DNA from: an uncultured Ruminiclostridium sp.
GTDB taxonomy: Bacteria; Bacillota; Clostridia; Oscillospirales; Ruminococcaceae
Length of the DNA: 64,000 nt
Direction of reading: 5' to 3'
Assembly: GCA_947624435.1 (NCBI GenBank)
Contig: CANQKE010000008.1
Coordinates: 1 to 64,000 of the forward strand
Shown here: positions 46,803-54,893 of the stretch, one piece after another
How the letters are laid out: the number at the start of each line of letters is the position of its first letter
How positions within the stretch are numbered: position 1 is the stretch's first letter
Translations under genes and position numbers: made by a program
Notes under the pieces: generated by a model
Database searches by the model: none
Seen by the model: only the letters and a program-made list of their open reading frames with translations
What the model was told of the DNA's origin: nothing

Positions 46803-46831
46803 AAAAGGCTCGGCGTTGTACCGAGCCTTTT
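46803..46831 (+). terminator. Terminator after glyS
   Basis: Perfect 11-bp stem AAAAGGCTCGG (46803-46813) / CCGAGCCTTTT (46821-46831). Confidence 0.85.
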
Positions 46832-46867
46832 AGATTAAAAAGAGGAGAAAAAACAGCTTTTCATAAT

Positions 46868-46975
46868 ATACTTAAGAACAGCCGGCATGCCGGGGATACC
46901 GGCATGTCAGCATGGAAGATACACTGTCCGGCTGTTCCGTGCGGCCGAGGGGTGACCGCACGGCGAAGTAAGTAT
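46868..46975. ncRNA. Candidate structured RNA with multi-helix junction
   Basis: Four perfect helices nest in 108 nt. ATACTTA/TAAGTAT (46868-46874/46969-46975) closes the fold. GAACAGCCGG/CCGGCTGTTC (46876-46885/46928-46937) encloses CATGCCGG/CCGGCATG (46886-46893/46899-46906). CGTGCGG/CCGCACG (46938-46944/46956-46962) abuts the second helix and could stack on it. No ORF covers it. It lies between the glyS terminator and the tandem array, in a ~480-nt gap without genes. Strand is undecided and no known riboswitch or ribozyme core was recognised; a small palindromic mobile element is the alternative. Confidence 0.5.
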
Positions 46976-47096
46976 TGTCAAGACTATGCCGTTTGATGGA
47001 GGGGAGGACGGTGCTTTATGTTTAGCGGATATTTTCCTTTGCCGGATGCATATTCTTCCTACGATTTAAGTATATCATATTTTCTTTGAAATGCAA

Positions 47097-47177
47097 TTAC
47101 AAAGCGGTTACAATGAGGTAACAATGTGGTTACAAATTGTTACAAAGCAGTTACAAAAGTTACAAAGCGGTAACACC
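47097..47177. repeat. Tandem array of ~11-bp TTACAAWGNGG units
   Basis: Seven near-identical units plus a partial one: TTACAAAGCGG (47097), TTACAATGAGG (47108), TAACAATGTGG (47119), TTACAAATTG (47130), TTACAAAGCAG (47140), TTACAAAAG (47151), TTACAAAGCGG (47160), TAACACC (47171). Unit lengths of 9-11 nt approximate one DNA helical turn, so all copies face one side of the DNA. Confidence 0.8.
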
Positions 47178-47212
47178 TTTTTATATTAAAGACTTGCAGA
47201 TAAAACAAAAAC

Positions 47213-47235
47213 GCCGCACGGATGATCCGCACGGC
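47213..47235 (-). terminator. Terminator of the NlpC/P60-like gene
   Basis: Read on the minus strand: GCCG-TG-CGGAT paired with ATCCG-TG-CGGC around a small internal loop, followed by GTTTTTGTTTT. Confidence 0.7.
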
Positions 47236-47275
47236 ATTTTTGCTTGTTTTATGAAGGACAATGTCATATTCAAAA

Positions 47276-47902
47276 TTAAAATACTCTTACCGCGCAGTCA
47301 AAGCTGCTGCTCCAATAAGAGCCGGAGAGATCGGCGAATTTTACCTTTTCTCCGGGATAGGGACTGTATATAAGCTTGTCGTCCCCTACATAGATACCGC
47401 CGAACCCTATGGTATCGTCGGTGCTTTTATCAACAAAGAACACCAGATCGCCGGGCTTTAACTCCTCTTTTTTTATCAGAGTACCCATTGTTTTCTGTTC
47501 AACGGTCGCGCGCGGGCAGTTGATATACCCGTTTTCCCTGAGCACATAGTAGATAAATCCGGAATTATCGAATCCTTCTTCCGGCGACGCGCCGCCCAGT
47601 ACAAAATCTATACCTACCAAAGCCTTAGCCGTTTCCGCTATTTGTGAACGGATATCCGGTATGACGGTGCTTTGTCCGGGATTCGGAGCGGATGTTTCGG
47701 AAATCGAGCTTTCCTCGGGCGGTAAGGTCGTTTCCGGAACCGTGCTGTCAGGTATCGAGTTTTCTGTTGATGATTCGACAGGCTCCGATATTGAGCTGTC
47801 GCTGCTGTCTTGGTATTGTGATGTTTCTTCGGTGCTGCCGCAGCCGCAGACGGTAACGCAGATAACTGCCGCCGCAGCGAGCAGGGCAAAGCTTTTTTTC
47901 AT
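47276..47902 (-). CDS. NlpC/P60-like lipoprotein lacking the catalytic residues
   Basis: A 208-residue protein. Signal sequence with a probable lipobox ending VCGC, a Ser/Glu/Thr/Pro-rich linker (~25-85), then an NlpC/P60 fold (~95-208). The family motif FDCSG reads GFDNSGF, so the nucleophile Cys is Asn (codon AAT, residue 113). The His expected in the SHVGIY block is missing (GFGGIYVGDD), and the IH block reads LIYSP. A peptidoglycan-binding or regulatory pseudoenzyme is therefore likely. Start 47902 has GGGAG upstream; the frame extending to 47965 overlaps the promoter. Confidence 0.8.
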   Translation of the reverse strand: MKKSFALLAAAAVICVTVCGCGSTEETSQYQDSSDSSISEPVESSTENSIPDSTVPETTLPPEESSISETSAPNPGQSTVIPDIRSQIAETAKALVGIDFVLGGASPEEGFDNSGFIYYVLRENGYINCPRATVEQKTMGTLIKKEELKPGDLVFFVDKSTDDTIGFGGIYVGDDKLIYSPYPGEKVKFADLSGSYWSSSFDCAVRVF

Positions 47903-47956
47903 TTGGATCTCCCTGCCGGACATGTTCGGCTTGTTGTATGCTTTTATACAAGTTAA

Positions 47957-47985
47957 AGTATACATTATTTCAACCGAAATGTCAA
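47957..47985 (-). promoter_or_regulatory. Promoter for the NlpC/P60-like gene
   Basis: Minus-strand consensus TTGACA (47985-47980), 17-nt spacer, TATACT (47962-47957), about 55 nt before the start codon. Confidence 0.7.
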
Positions 47986-48046
47986 GCGCTTTTTTGAAAA
48001 AAATGCCGTTTTTCAGGAAAAATATTCTGAAATTTGTGTGAAAACC

Positions 48047-49393
48047 TTAAACCGTCAGCGTTCCGTTCTCGCTTATCTGCAAAAGCAGTATCTGTTCTTC
48101 CTTTCCGGTCTCGGTGTTGACGTATACCAGCATTTGCTGACCGTCCGGCGCGGTACACCTGAATTCATAGCAGAACAGCTCGTTTGTGCCGGCTGAGGGT
48201 ATCACCGCAAGTCCGCAGTCGTTTATCTCAAGGCTTTTCGATACCTTTGCCCGTGCGTCGTCCTCGCTTACGGACGGCTCGGGAAGCTCGCGGTCGGTAT
48301 GGTTCGTAAGGTAGCCGCGCGCGTCGTAAGCGATTATCTCGCCGTTATCCATCGCCACCGATACTTTGATAAGGTCGGTATACAGCGTAACGCCGTTTTT
48401 CTCTCCGGCAAAGTTTATGGTGCAGACGTTATTGTTTATCTCATAATAAGTGTCGGTCATATCGTCTTTCATGATGGAGGAGATATAATTTTCCGCCTTT
48501 TTGACAGCCTCGCTTGCGGAGATGCCCTTATTTTCTACCTGGCGGTATCTCATCATATAGCTTACATAGCCGCCGGACTTAGTGATAGCAGCTACCGTGC
48601 CGTTTTCGTCGGTAAAGACGTAGGACTGCATTTTACCGTGCTCATCGTTGTTGTCGGTATGCTCCAGCTTATTCGAGCCGCTTGCGCTTTCCGCGGTCTT
48701 AAGCGCGTCCTCCACCGAAACGTTTTCGGTATTTTTGAGCATTTCGGGGTCTTTTTCAAGGATATGGTCGGAGAACGGTCCGTCGTATATAAGCGTCGGA
48801 TAGTTGTCGTACCCCTCTTCAAAGTCGGTAAAGCCCTCGGTGACGTATTTCGGCTGATCCTCCTCGCCCGAGAAGAACGCCGCACGATCGGTCTGTTCAA
48901 GGCTGAGCTCGCCGCTGTTGACCTTTTGCTCCACCTTCCACATGTTGTCGCTCAACTTTTTAGCGTACTGCGCCAAAGAGGCGAGATTGTCCCTGTCCTC
49001 GTCGGTAAGCTCCTCACCGGCGGAATATTTGTCCGCAAGGCTCTTAGAATAGTTGCCTACCTGGGAGAGGAATTTGAAGGTGTTTTCAAGATTTAACTGC
49101 GCTACCGGCAATTGAGCCAGCGCCGCCTTTGCACCTGCCGCGTCGCTCCACAGCTTAGCGGAGAGCGCGGACATCATCTCGGGAGTACCGGCGTATATCC
49201 CCTTACTGAGCGAGGTGTTTATATTGTCTATCCCCGTCGAAAGATCCTCGACGTTTTTCATCATCGCATATTCCATCTGGGCTTTAAGACGCGAAGCGGT
49301 GCCGTAGCTTTGCGCCGCCATTATTCCCAACACCGCCACCAGCGCGGCGAGAAAACTTATTATTCTTACAAAACAACGTTTGCTTATATTCAT
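48047..49393 (-). CDS. ypeB: Germination protein YpeB
   Basis: A 448-residue protein with an N-terminal membrane anchor (IISFLAALVAVLGIMAAQS). A long helical region starts with QMEYAMMKNVEDLSTGIDNI, and the C-terminal half holds PepSY/YPEB repeats (VSVEDALKTAE, ISASEAVKKAENYIS, PEPSVSEDDARAKVSK). In Bacillus, YpeB localises and stabilises the spore cortex-lytic enzyme SleB and is usually co-transcribed with it. No sleB lies beside it here. Its presence implies a spore-forming lineage. The spacing of the ribosome binding site (AAAGGAAA, ~12 nt) is long. Confidence 0.88.
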   Translation of the reverse strand: MNISKRCFVRIISFLAALVAVLGIMAAQSYGTASRLKAQMEYAMMKNVEDLSTGIDNINTSLSKGIYAGTPEMMSALSAKLWSDAAGAKAALAQLPVAQLNLENTFKFLSQVGNYSKSLADKYSAGEELTDEDRDNLASLAQYAKKLSDNMWKVEQKVNSGELSLEQTDRAAFFSGEEDQPKYVTEGFTDFEEGYDNYPTLIYDGPFSDHILEKDPEMLKNTENVSVEDALKTAESASGSNKLEHTDNNDEHGKMQSYVFTDENGTVAAITKSGGYVSYMMRYRQVENKGISASEAVKKAENYISSIMKDDMTDTYYEINNNVCTINFAGEKNGVTLYTDLIKVSVAMDNGEIIAYDARGYLTNHTDRELPEPSVSEDDARAKVSKSLEINDCGLAVIPSAGTNELFCYEFRCTAPDGQQMLVYVNTETGKEEQILLLQISENGTLTV

Positions 49394-49505
49394 AATATAA
49401 TTTATTTCCTTTCTTTATTCCTTTAGGCTCGCCGAAAATTCTGTTTTTGTGAGCATTGGCGATGCACGGAAAGATTTTAATTTTATTTTTTCATAAAAAT
49501 TTCAT

Positions 49506-49543
49506 ATTATACACTGTTTTTTTGTGAAAAAATAGTGTATAAT
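49506..49543. promoter_or_regulatory. 38-bp palindrome in the ypeB / nifS divergent promoter region
   Basis: ATTATACACT (49506-49515) and AGTGTATAAT (49534-49543) are perfect inverse repeats; the centre is a T run, GTG and an A run, so nearly all 38 bp are symmetric. Each arm contains a TATAAT -10 reading outward, for ypeB on the minus strand and nifS on the plus strand. Neither -35 matches consensus well. Confidence 0.6.
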
Positions 49544-49580
49544 TAAATTATCGGGAAATAAGTTAAAAAGGAAAGAACAT

Positions 49581-50681
49581 ATGATATATCTTGATAACGC
49601 GGCTACCACCCGCCCCTGCGACAAGGCGGTAAAGGCTGCATCTGACGCGGCGCGCGATACCTTTGCAAACGCCTCCTCTTTGCATAAAATGGGGATAAAC
49701 TCGGAAAAGCTGATAAATAACGCTAAGCAGGTCATATTAAAAAGGCTGGGCTGCGAGGGGGAACTGCTGTTCACCTCCGGCGCGACCGAAAGCAATAATT
49801 TAGCGCTGTTCGGCGCTGCGGAGGCGTACAAACGGCGCGGCAATACCATAATCTCCACCGCCGCGGAGCACCCCTCCGTCGCACGCGCTTTAGACAGGCT
49901 GGAAAAACTGGGGTATAATGTAATAAGGCTTGCCCCGAAGGACGCGCCGGACAATTTCGAGGAATATATTCTTGATTCGATAACGCCGGACACTATATTG
50001 GTATCCTGCATGACGGTCAATAACGAAATAGGCTACATAACCGATACGCCTAAGCTTTACCGCATGATAAAGCGAAAACACCCCGACGTTATCTTCCACA
50101 CAGACGCGGTGCAGGGCTTTTGCCGGATACCGGCGGCGGGCGATCTTATCAGCGTTTCCGCCCACAAGGTACACGGATTTAAGGGTATAGGCGCGTTGTA
50201 TGCGGCGCGGGGAGTGAGATTCGCCCCTATGATATACGGCGGCGGTCAGCAGAAAAATCTGCGCTCCGGCACCGAGCCTGTTGAGCTTATAGCGGCGTTT
50301 TCCGCGGCGGTAGAGGCGTACCCGACGGATAATTCGCATTACGATATGCTTAATAAATTGCTGCGGGACAGGCTGTCTGCTTTATCCGGCGTCAAGATAA
50401 ACAGTCCGCGTGATCGCGGGATAAGCGGCATACTCAGCTTTTCGGTACAGGGCGTGCGCAGCGAGATAATGCTGCATTTTCTTGAGGAAGAGGAGATATA
50501 CGTCAGCAGCGGCTCCGCATGTTCAAAGGGAAAGGTCAGCAGCGTTCCCGACGCGTTCGGCATAAGTGCAAAGGACGCGGACAGCACGATAAGGGTAAGC
50601 TTTTCCCACGAGAATACGGTCGAGGATATAGACAAGCTGGTAAACAGGCTGGAGCAAGGAATAAAACGCTTCAGAAGATAA
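49581..50681 (+). CDS. Cysteine desulfurase (NifS/IscS family)
   Basis: A 366-residue PLP enzyme that removes sulfur from cysteine and carries it as a persulfide. YLDNAATTRPC start; TSGATESNNLAL; FHTDAVQGFCRIP; SVSAHKVHGFKGIGALY with the PLP Lys; and SSGSACSKGK with the active Cys in a flexible loop. As the next gene is thiI, this is probably the dedicated NifZ-type sulfur donor for tRNA 4-thiouridine. AAAGGAAAG precedes the ATG. Confidence 0.93.
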   Translation: MIYLDNAATTRPCDKAVKAASDAARDTFANASSLHKMGINSEKLINNAKQVILKRLGCEGELLFTSGATESNNLALFGAAEAYKRRGNTIISTAAEHPSVARALDRLEKLGYNVIRLAPKDAPDNFEEYILDSITPDTILVSCMTVNNEIGYITDTPKLYRMIKRKHPDVIFHTDAVQGFCRIPAAGDLISVSAHKVHGFKGIGALYAARGVRFAPMIYGGGQQKNLRSGTEPVELIAAFSAAVEAYPTDNSHYDMLNKLLRDRLSALSGVKINSPRDRGISGILSFSVQGVRSEIMLHFLEEEEIYVSSGSACSKGKVSSVPDAFGISAKDADSTIRVSFSHENTVEDIDKLVNRLEQGIKRFRR

Positions 50682-50683
50682 AT

Positions 50684-50803
50684 AAAGTCTTAAAAATAAA
50701 TTTTTAAGACTTTGCGTTTTGCGCTTTGCCGAATACGGTCGGCAATTTTGCTTCGCAAAAACGCACAAAACTTGAAAGGAGAGATGCTTGCTTCGCAAGC
50801 ATG
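50684..50803. repeat. Dispersed hairpin-rich repeat, copy 2, between nifS and thiI
   Basis: Begins with a perfect 13-bp inverted repeat AAAGTCTTAAAAA / TTTTTAAGACTTT (50684-50696/50701-50713), then the 97-bp repeat shared with positions 2-96. Hairpins: TTGCCGA/TCGGCAA (50726-50732/50739-50745), TTTTGC/GCAAAA, and ATGCTTGC/GCAAGCAT (50784-50791/50795-50802). The last stem includes the first two bases of an ATG at 50801. AAGGAG (50776-50781) just before it is the only Shine-Dalgarno sequence available to thiI. Confidence 0.75.
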
Positions 50804-50815
50804 ATTTATATGATC

Positions 50816-51991
50816 ATGAAAGAAGTTATTATGGCAAAATACGGCGAGATAGCCTTGAAAGGGCTTAACAAAAGCACCTTTGAGGATATTCTCGTAAAGA
50901 ATATAAAGCGCAGATTAAAACCGCTCGGCGAGTTCGAGTACACCCGCAGGCAGTCCACTATTTACATAGAGCCTGTAAAGGAATTTGACCTTGATCCCGC
51001 GGTTAAAAGATTATGCACCGTGTTCGGCATAGGCGCGGTACAGCGCTGCGCGGTGTATGAAAAGGATATGGACGTCATAAAGGCGAAATGTCCGGAATAT
51101 CTCAGGGATACGCTGGAAGCGGCAAGCACTTTTAAGGTTGAGGCAAAGCGGTCGGACAAGAGCTTTCCTCTCAAAACGCCGGATATACAGGCAGAGCTCG
51201 GCGACGCGCTGTCAGACGCATTTCCCCATCTTAAAGTGGACGTTCACGACCCGCAGGTGACGGTATTCTGTGAGATACGCGACAAGGGCGCGTATGTCAG
51301 CGCGGGCAGGATAGCCGGCGCGGGAGGAATACCGGTGGGCAGCTCCGGCAAGGCTCTTTTGCTGCTGTCCGGCGGTATAGACAGTCCGGTAGCGGCGTAC
51401 ATGATGGCAAAGCGCGGGCTTATCGTGGACGGGATACATTTCCAAAGCCCGCCCTACACCTCCGAGCGCGCGCTGATGAAGGTGCAGACGCTTTGCGAAA
51501 AGCTGACCGCTTACTGCGGGGATATAAAGCTGTACTGCGTGCCGTTCACCGAGATACAGGAGGCTTTGCGCGACAATTGCCCGGAGGAGTATTTCACGGT
51601 GATAATGCGCAGGCTTATGATGAAGATAGCTAACCGCACCGCCGAAAGCTGCGGCTACGGCGCGCTCATCACGGGAGAAAGCATGGGACAGGTGGCGAGC
51701 CAGACGCTGCGCGCGATACAGTGTACCGACGCGGCCGCGAAATTTCCGGTGTTCCGTCCGGTGATAGGTATGGACAAAAAGGAGATAACCGACATCGCGC
51801 GAAAGATAGATACCTTTGAGACCTCCGTGCTGCCGTATGAGGACTGCTGCACGGTGTTCACCCCTAAGCACCCCAAGACAAGGCCGGTGCTTAGCGAGAT
51901 AGAAAAGGCGGAAAGCGCGTTTGATTTTGAGCCGCTGATAAACGAGGCGGTGGAAAATATAACCGTATACCGATACAAAGTCGGAGAATAA
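50816..51991 (+). CDS. thiI: tRNA 4-thiouridine synthetase ThiI
   Basis: A 391-residue enzyme adenylating U8 of tRNA and inserting sulfur. N-terminal ferredoxin-like and THUMP domains (to ~165); PP-loop ATPase LLLLSGGIDSPVAAYM (~190); catalytic-region Cys in YEDCCTVFTPKHP. There is no C-terminal rhodanese domain, so sulfur must come directly from the desulfurase encoded upstream, as in Bacillus. MKEVIMAKYGEIALKG is the normal start; in-frame ATGs at 50801 and 50810 are alternatives because the ribosome binding site lies upstream of a hairpin in the repeat. Confidence 0.92.
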   Translation: MKEVIMAKYGEIALKGLNKSTFEDILVKNIKRRLKPLGEFEYTRRQSTIYIEPVKEFDLDPAVKRLCTVFGIGAVQRCAVYEKDMDVIKAKCPEYLRDTLEAASTFKVEAKRSDKSFPLKTPDIQAELGDALSDAFPHLKVDVHDPQVTVFCEIRDKGAYVSAGRIAGAGGIPVGSSGKALLLLSGGIDSPVAAYMMAKRGLIVDGIHFQSPPYTSERALMKVQTLCEKLTAYCGDIKLYCVPFTEIQEALRDNCPEEYFTVIMRRLMMKIANRTAESCGYGALITGESMGQVASQTLRAIQCTDAAAKFPVFRPVIGMDKKEITDIARKIDTFETSVLPYEDCCTVFTPKHPKTRPVLSEIEKAESAFDFEPLINEAVENITVYRYKVGE

Positions 51992-52012
51992 GTTGAAATA
52001 GGATGATAATGT

Positions 52013-52549
52013 ATGCAAAATTTCGCTGATTTGAATAATACTATTGACAAAACCGCCGAAGATGTAGTACAATTATTAGTTAAGGAGAATAAAAAGCTTG
52101 CGACGGCGGAAAGCTGCACGGGCGGGCTGATAAGCGCGGCTGTAACTAACGTTTCCGGCGCGTCGGCGGTGTTTGACGCGGGTATCTGCACTTATGCGAA
52201 CAGCGCAAAGGAAAAGTATCTCGGCGTACCCTGCGACATACTGGAAAAATACGGCGCTGTGTCGGAACAGACCGCGCGTTTTATGGCAAAGGGAGTAAGG
52301 CTGTCCGCAAGCGCCGATATAGGCGTTTCGGTCACCGGGATAGCGGGGCCGACGGGAGGAACGCCGGATAAGCCGGTAGGAACGGTGTATATAGGAGTCA
52401 GCGACGGTACGGGAGAGCATGCGTTTTTGGAATTTACCGACGCGTCCTCTATAGAAGAGGCTGACAGAAGAAAATATATAAGACTTAAGACAGTACTTGC
52501 CGCACTGCTTGCGGTGAAAGAAAGTTTACTTAAAGACGAAAGGAAATAA
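52013..52549 (+). CDS. CinA C-terminal domain protein (nicotinamide-nucleotide amidohydrolase, PncC-like)
   Basis: A 178-residue stand-alone CinA C-terminal domain. KLATAESCTGGLISAAVTNV and SVTGIAGPTGGTPDKPVGTV are its signatures. The family deamidates nicotinamide mononucleotide in NAD recycling. The N-terminal MocF/CinA half is absent, as in PncC of proteobacteria. About 15 extra residues precede the first helix. The following sortase starts one nt after its stop, so they share a transcript. Confidence 0.88.
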   Translation: MQNFADLNNTIDKTAEDVVQLLVKENKKLATAESCTGGLISAAVTNVSGASAVFDAGICTYANSAKEKYLGVPCDILEKYGAVSEQTARFMAKGVRLSASADIGVSVTGIAGPTGGTPDKPVGTVYIGVSDGTGEHAFLEFTDASSIEEADRRKYIRLKTVLAALLAVKESLLKDERK

Positions 52550-52550
52550 C

Positions 52551-53645
52551 ATGGCGGCACAATATCTTGTAAAAGCTCCGAGAAGAAACGGCGTTGCGGT
52601 GAAAAAGCCGGGGCTTTTCGTAAGATTCCTTAAATTTATGTTCCCCTGGAAAGGGGACAGCGTGATGGACGTTGTAAGAAAGCTGATATTCTTAGCGGCG
52701 CTGGTAGTGTTTTTGGTGACCGCGATACCGCTGCTTACCGACGTTTACACGATGTATAAGGATTCATGGGATAACAACAAGATAATAGAGATATATAATC
52801 CCGACGGGGGAGGCTCTACAGGGGGGACTACGGAAAACAAGACCGGCGAGATAATGCCGTCTTTTAAGGAGCTGCTGGCGATAAATCCCGAAACGGTGGG
52901 CTGGGTAAAGATAGACGATACCAACATAAACAATCCCGTGGTGCAGCATGCGGACAACGACTGGTATCTTGACCATGATTTTAACGGAGAGCAAAGCCGC
53001 AGCGGCTGCATAATGCTGGATTACGCCTGCGAGATAACCCCGGAGGGCAACTCGGACAATCTGGTATTGTACGGCCACCATATGGCGGTAGGCACGTTCT
53101 TTGCAAATCTCAGATGGTACTGGGATACTATCTATGATGGTTCCGGCATGTCCTATTATAAGGAACACCCCATCATCAAATTCGATACCCTTTACGAGCA
53201 GGCAGAGTGGAAGATATTTGCAATAGACCTGTTCAACACCGAAGAACAATATGGCGAGGTGTTCAATTACAACAACAAGCATGATTTCTCTTCGCGTGAG
53301 GACTTCAACAACTGGATAATAGATATAATGGACAGAAGCGACGTTTTCACCGACGTGGATATACAGTACGGCGATGAGATACTCACCCTTTCTACCTGCG
53401 TATGGCCGTGGCGCGGAGATATGGACAACGTGCGGCTGGGTATCTTTGCCCGTAAGTTAAGGCCGGGCGAGAGCAATAAGGTGAATGTAGAGGCAGTTCA
53501 GCAAAACAGCGGCGTTGTGAGATGGCAGTGGGTATATGATTACGTTACCGGCGGCAATTATTCATACAGCTCATGGGACAGAAGAAAGCTGCTGAGCTAT
53601 ACCGAAGAGGACGCCGCTAAAGACGGATATACGTTCTCAAGCTGA
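52551..53645 (+). CDS. Class B sortase 1
   Basis: A 364-residue membrane-anchored transpeptidase. A basic cytosolic segment with FPWKGDSVMDVVRK, one helix (LIFLAALVVFLVTAIPLL, ~46-63), a Gly-rich linker, then the sortase barrel. Catalytic His176 in LYGHH, Cys283 in TLSTC, Arg295 in NVRLGIFARK. The TLSTC form and the helix-bearing insertion place it in class B, whose substrates carry NPxTG-like signals. About 60 residues extend past the usual end (WQWVYDYVTGGNY...). First of three tandem sortases. Confidence 0.88.
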   Translation: MAAQYLVKAPRRNGVAVKKPGLFVRFLKFMFPWKGDSVMDVVRKLIFLAALVVFLVTAIPLLTDVYTMYKDSWDNNKIIEIYNPDGGGSTGGTTENKTGEIMPSFKELLAINPETVGWVKIDDTNINNPVVQHADNDWYLDHDFNGEQSRSGCIMLDYACEITPEGNSDNLVLYGHHMAVGTFFANLRWYWDTIYDGSGMSYYKEHPIIKFDTLYEQAEWKIFAIDLFNTEEQYGEVFNYNNKHDFSSREDFNNWIIDIMDRSDVFTDVDIQYGDEILTLSTCVWPWRGDMDNVRLGIFARKLRPGESNKVNVEAVQQNSGVVRWQWVYDYVTGGNYSYSSWDRRKLLSYTEEDAAKDGYTFSS

Positions 53646-53661
53646 TAAAGGAGATAAAGAA

Positions 53662-54873
53662 TTGACCGATAAGGAAAAGCTGGAATTTGTCCTCGGCGAC
53701 GAAACCGGGGAAATTGATCCCGGCGAAGAAGAAAAGCTTCCCAAAAAACCGGAGCCGGAGCAGAAAAAGCGGCAGCCGTTTTTCGCCTGTGTGATACCGT
53801 GGGCGGGGGATAATATTCTGACGGTGATAATAAAGACGTTTTCGCTGCTGCTGCTGATAGGTTCGCTTATATGGCTGAAAGTGACCTACGACAACTATAA
53901 CGCGTTCAACGCCGAGCAGCAAGCGCTTATCGCGGCGGCAAAGGCGGAGGCCGAGCGAGACCCCACCGTAAAGCTGGGCGTTATCGACATACCGAAAGCC
54001 GAGATACCAAAAGCCGAGGTAAAGAAAAAGCCTAAGATACTGGACGAGTACAAAGAGCTTTACGAGATAAACAACGATCTTATAGGCTATATTGAGATAG
54101 AGGGCACTATGGTGGATTATCCGGTGGTGCAGGTAAAGGGCTTTAACGGCAAGGTGGATATAAACGAGGTATCCGAAAAGAACAACGAATATCTGCACAA
54201 GGATTTTTATACCGGAGGTTACCTGTTTGCGGGAACGATATTTGCCGATTACCGCGCGGTATCGAATGAAAACGGCCGCGCCGCCAATACTGTAATATAC
54301 GGACATAATATGGCCGCAGGTACGATGTTTGCCGACGTGGTGCATTACGACCCATATTATTACGGCGATTACGCGGTGAATTTCTACAAAGAGCATCCCG
54401 TGATAAATTACGATACTATCTACGAAAAGGGCAAATACAAGATATTTGCCGCAATGCAGCAGAACGTAAATACCAGCGAGGGAGAGGTATTCTACTACAC
54501 CCGTACATACAAATTCGACAATGAAAAGGAATTTGTAGATTATTACGGCAAGGTGCTGGATCGCAGCATGTTCTACAATACCGACGTCGATCTGAAATAC
54601 GGCGACGAGGTGATAGCGTTGTCTACCTGCGATTTTTCCACCTTCCCGGACAAGTCGATACGCTTTGTCCTTTACGCAAGAAGAGTGAGGGAGGGCGAAT
54701 CCGCCGAGGTGGACGTATCGAAATACTATATCAACGATGACCCGCTGTATTACGATTATTATTATGAAATGACCGGCAGAGAGTGGGGCGGCAGGAAATG
54801 GCCGGCCGCGCTGCTGAAAAATTCTCAGAAATACCAAGCCGACAAAAAGCCGGCGGCGCAGACCTCTCAATAG
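53662..54873 (+). CDS. Class B sortase 2
   Basis: A 403-residue sortase with TTG start after AAGGAGATAA. Acidic/Pro/Lys-rich cytosolic N-terminus, then IPWAGDNILTVIIK ahead of the single helix (FSLLLLIGSLIWL), a linker with a Lys/Pro/Glu repeat (IPKAEIPKAEVKKKPK), and the barrel. His215 in YGHNM, Cys323 in ALSTC (Ala replacing the usual Thr), Arg334 in SIRFVLYARR. The C-terminal extension is Tyr/Trp-rich, as in its neighbours. Substrate preference may differ from the flanking copies. Confidence 0.87.
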   Translation: MTDKEKLEFVLGDETGEIDPGEEEKLPKKPEPEQKKRQPFFACVIPWAGDNILTVIIKTFSLLLLIGSLIWLKVTYDNYNAFNAEQQALIAAAKAEAERDPTVKLGVIDIPKAEIPKAEVKKKPKILDEYKELYEINNDLIGYIEIEGTMVDYPVVQVKGFNGKVDINEVSEKNNEYLHKDFYTGGYLFAGTIFADYRAVSNENGRAANTVIYGHNMAAGTMFADVVHYDPYYYGDYAVNFYKEHPVINYDTIYEKGKYKIFAAMQQNVNTSEGEVFYYTRTYKFDNEKEFVDYYGKVLDRSMFYNTDVDLKYGDEVIALSTCDFSTFPDKSIRFVLYARRVREGESAEVDVSKYYINDDPLYYDYYYEMTGREWGGRKWPAALLKNSQKYQADKKPAAQTSQ

Positions 54874-54893
54874 TCTGAAAGGAGAAATGGCAG

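Noticed and set aside
47097..47177. CRISPR array
   Set aside because: Units are contiguous 9-11 bp repeats without spacers, and no cas gene is nearby.
47137..47373. 78-codon plus-strand frame across the tandem repeats and the end of the NlpC-like gene
   Set aside because: It crosses a terminator hairpin, opposes a supported gene and has no ribosome binding site.
52044..52073. TTGACA-18-TACAAT inside the 5' end of the CinA-domain gene, followed by AAGGAG and a TTG
   Set aside because: Starting at the TTG would remove the first helix of the CinA fold. It may be a chance match or an internal promoter for the sortases, so it was not listed as a feature.
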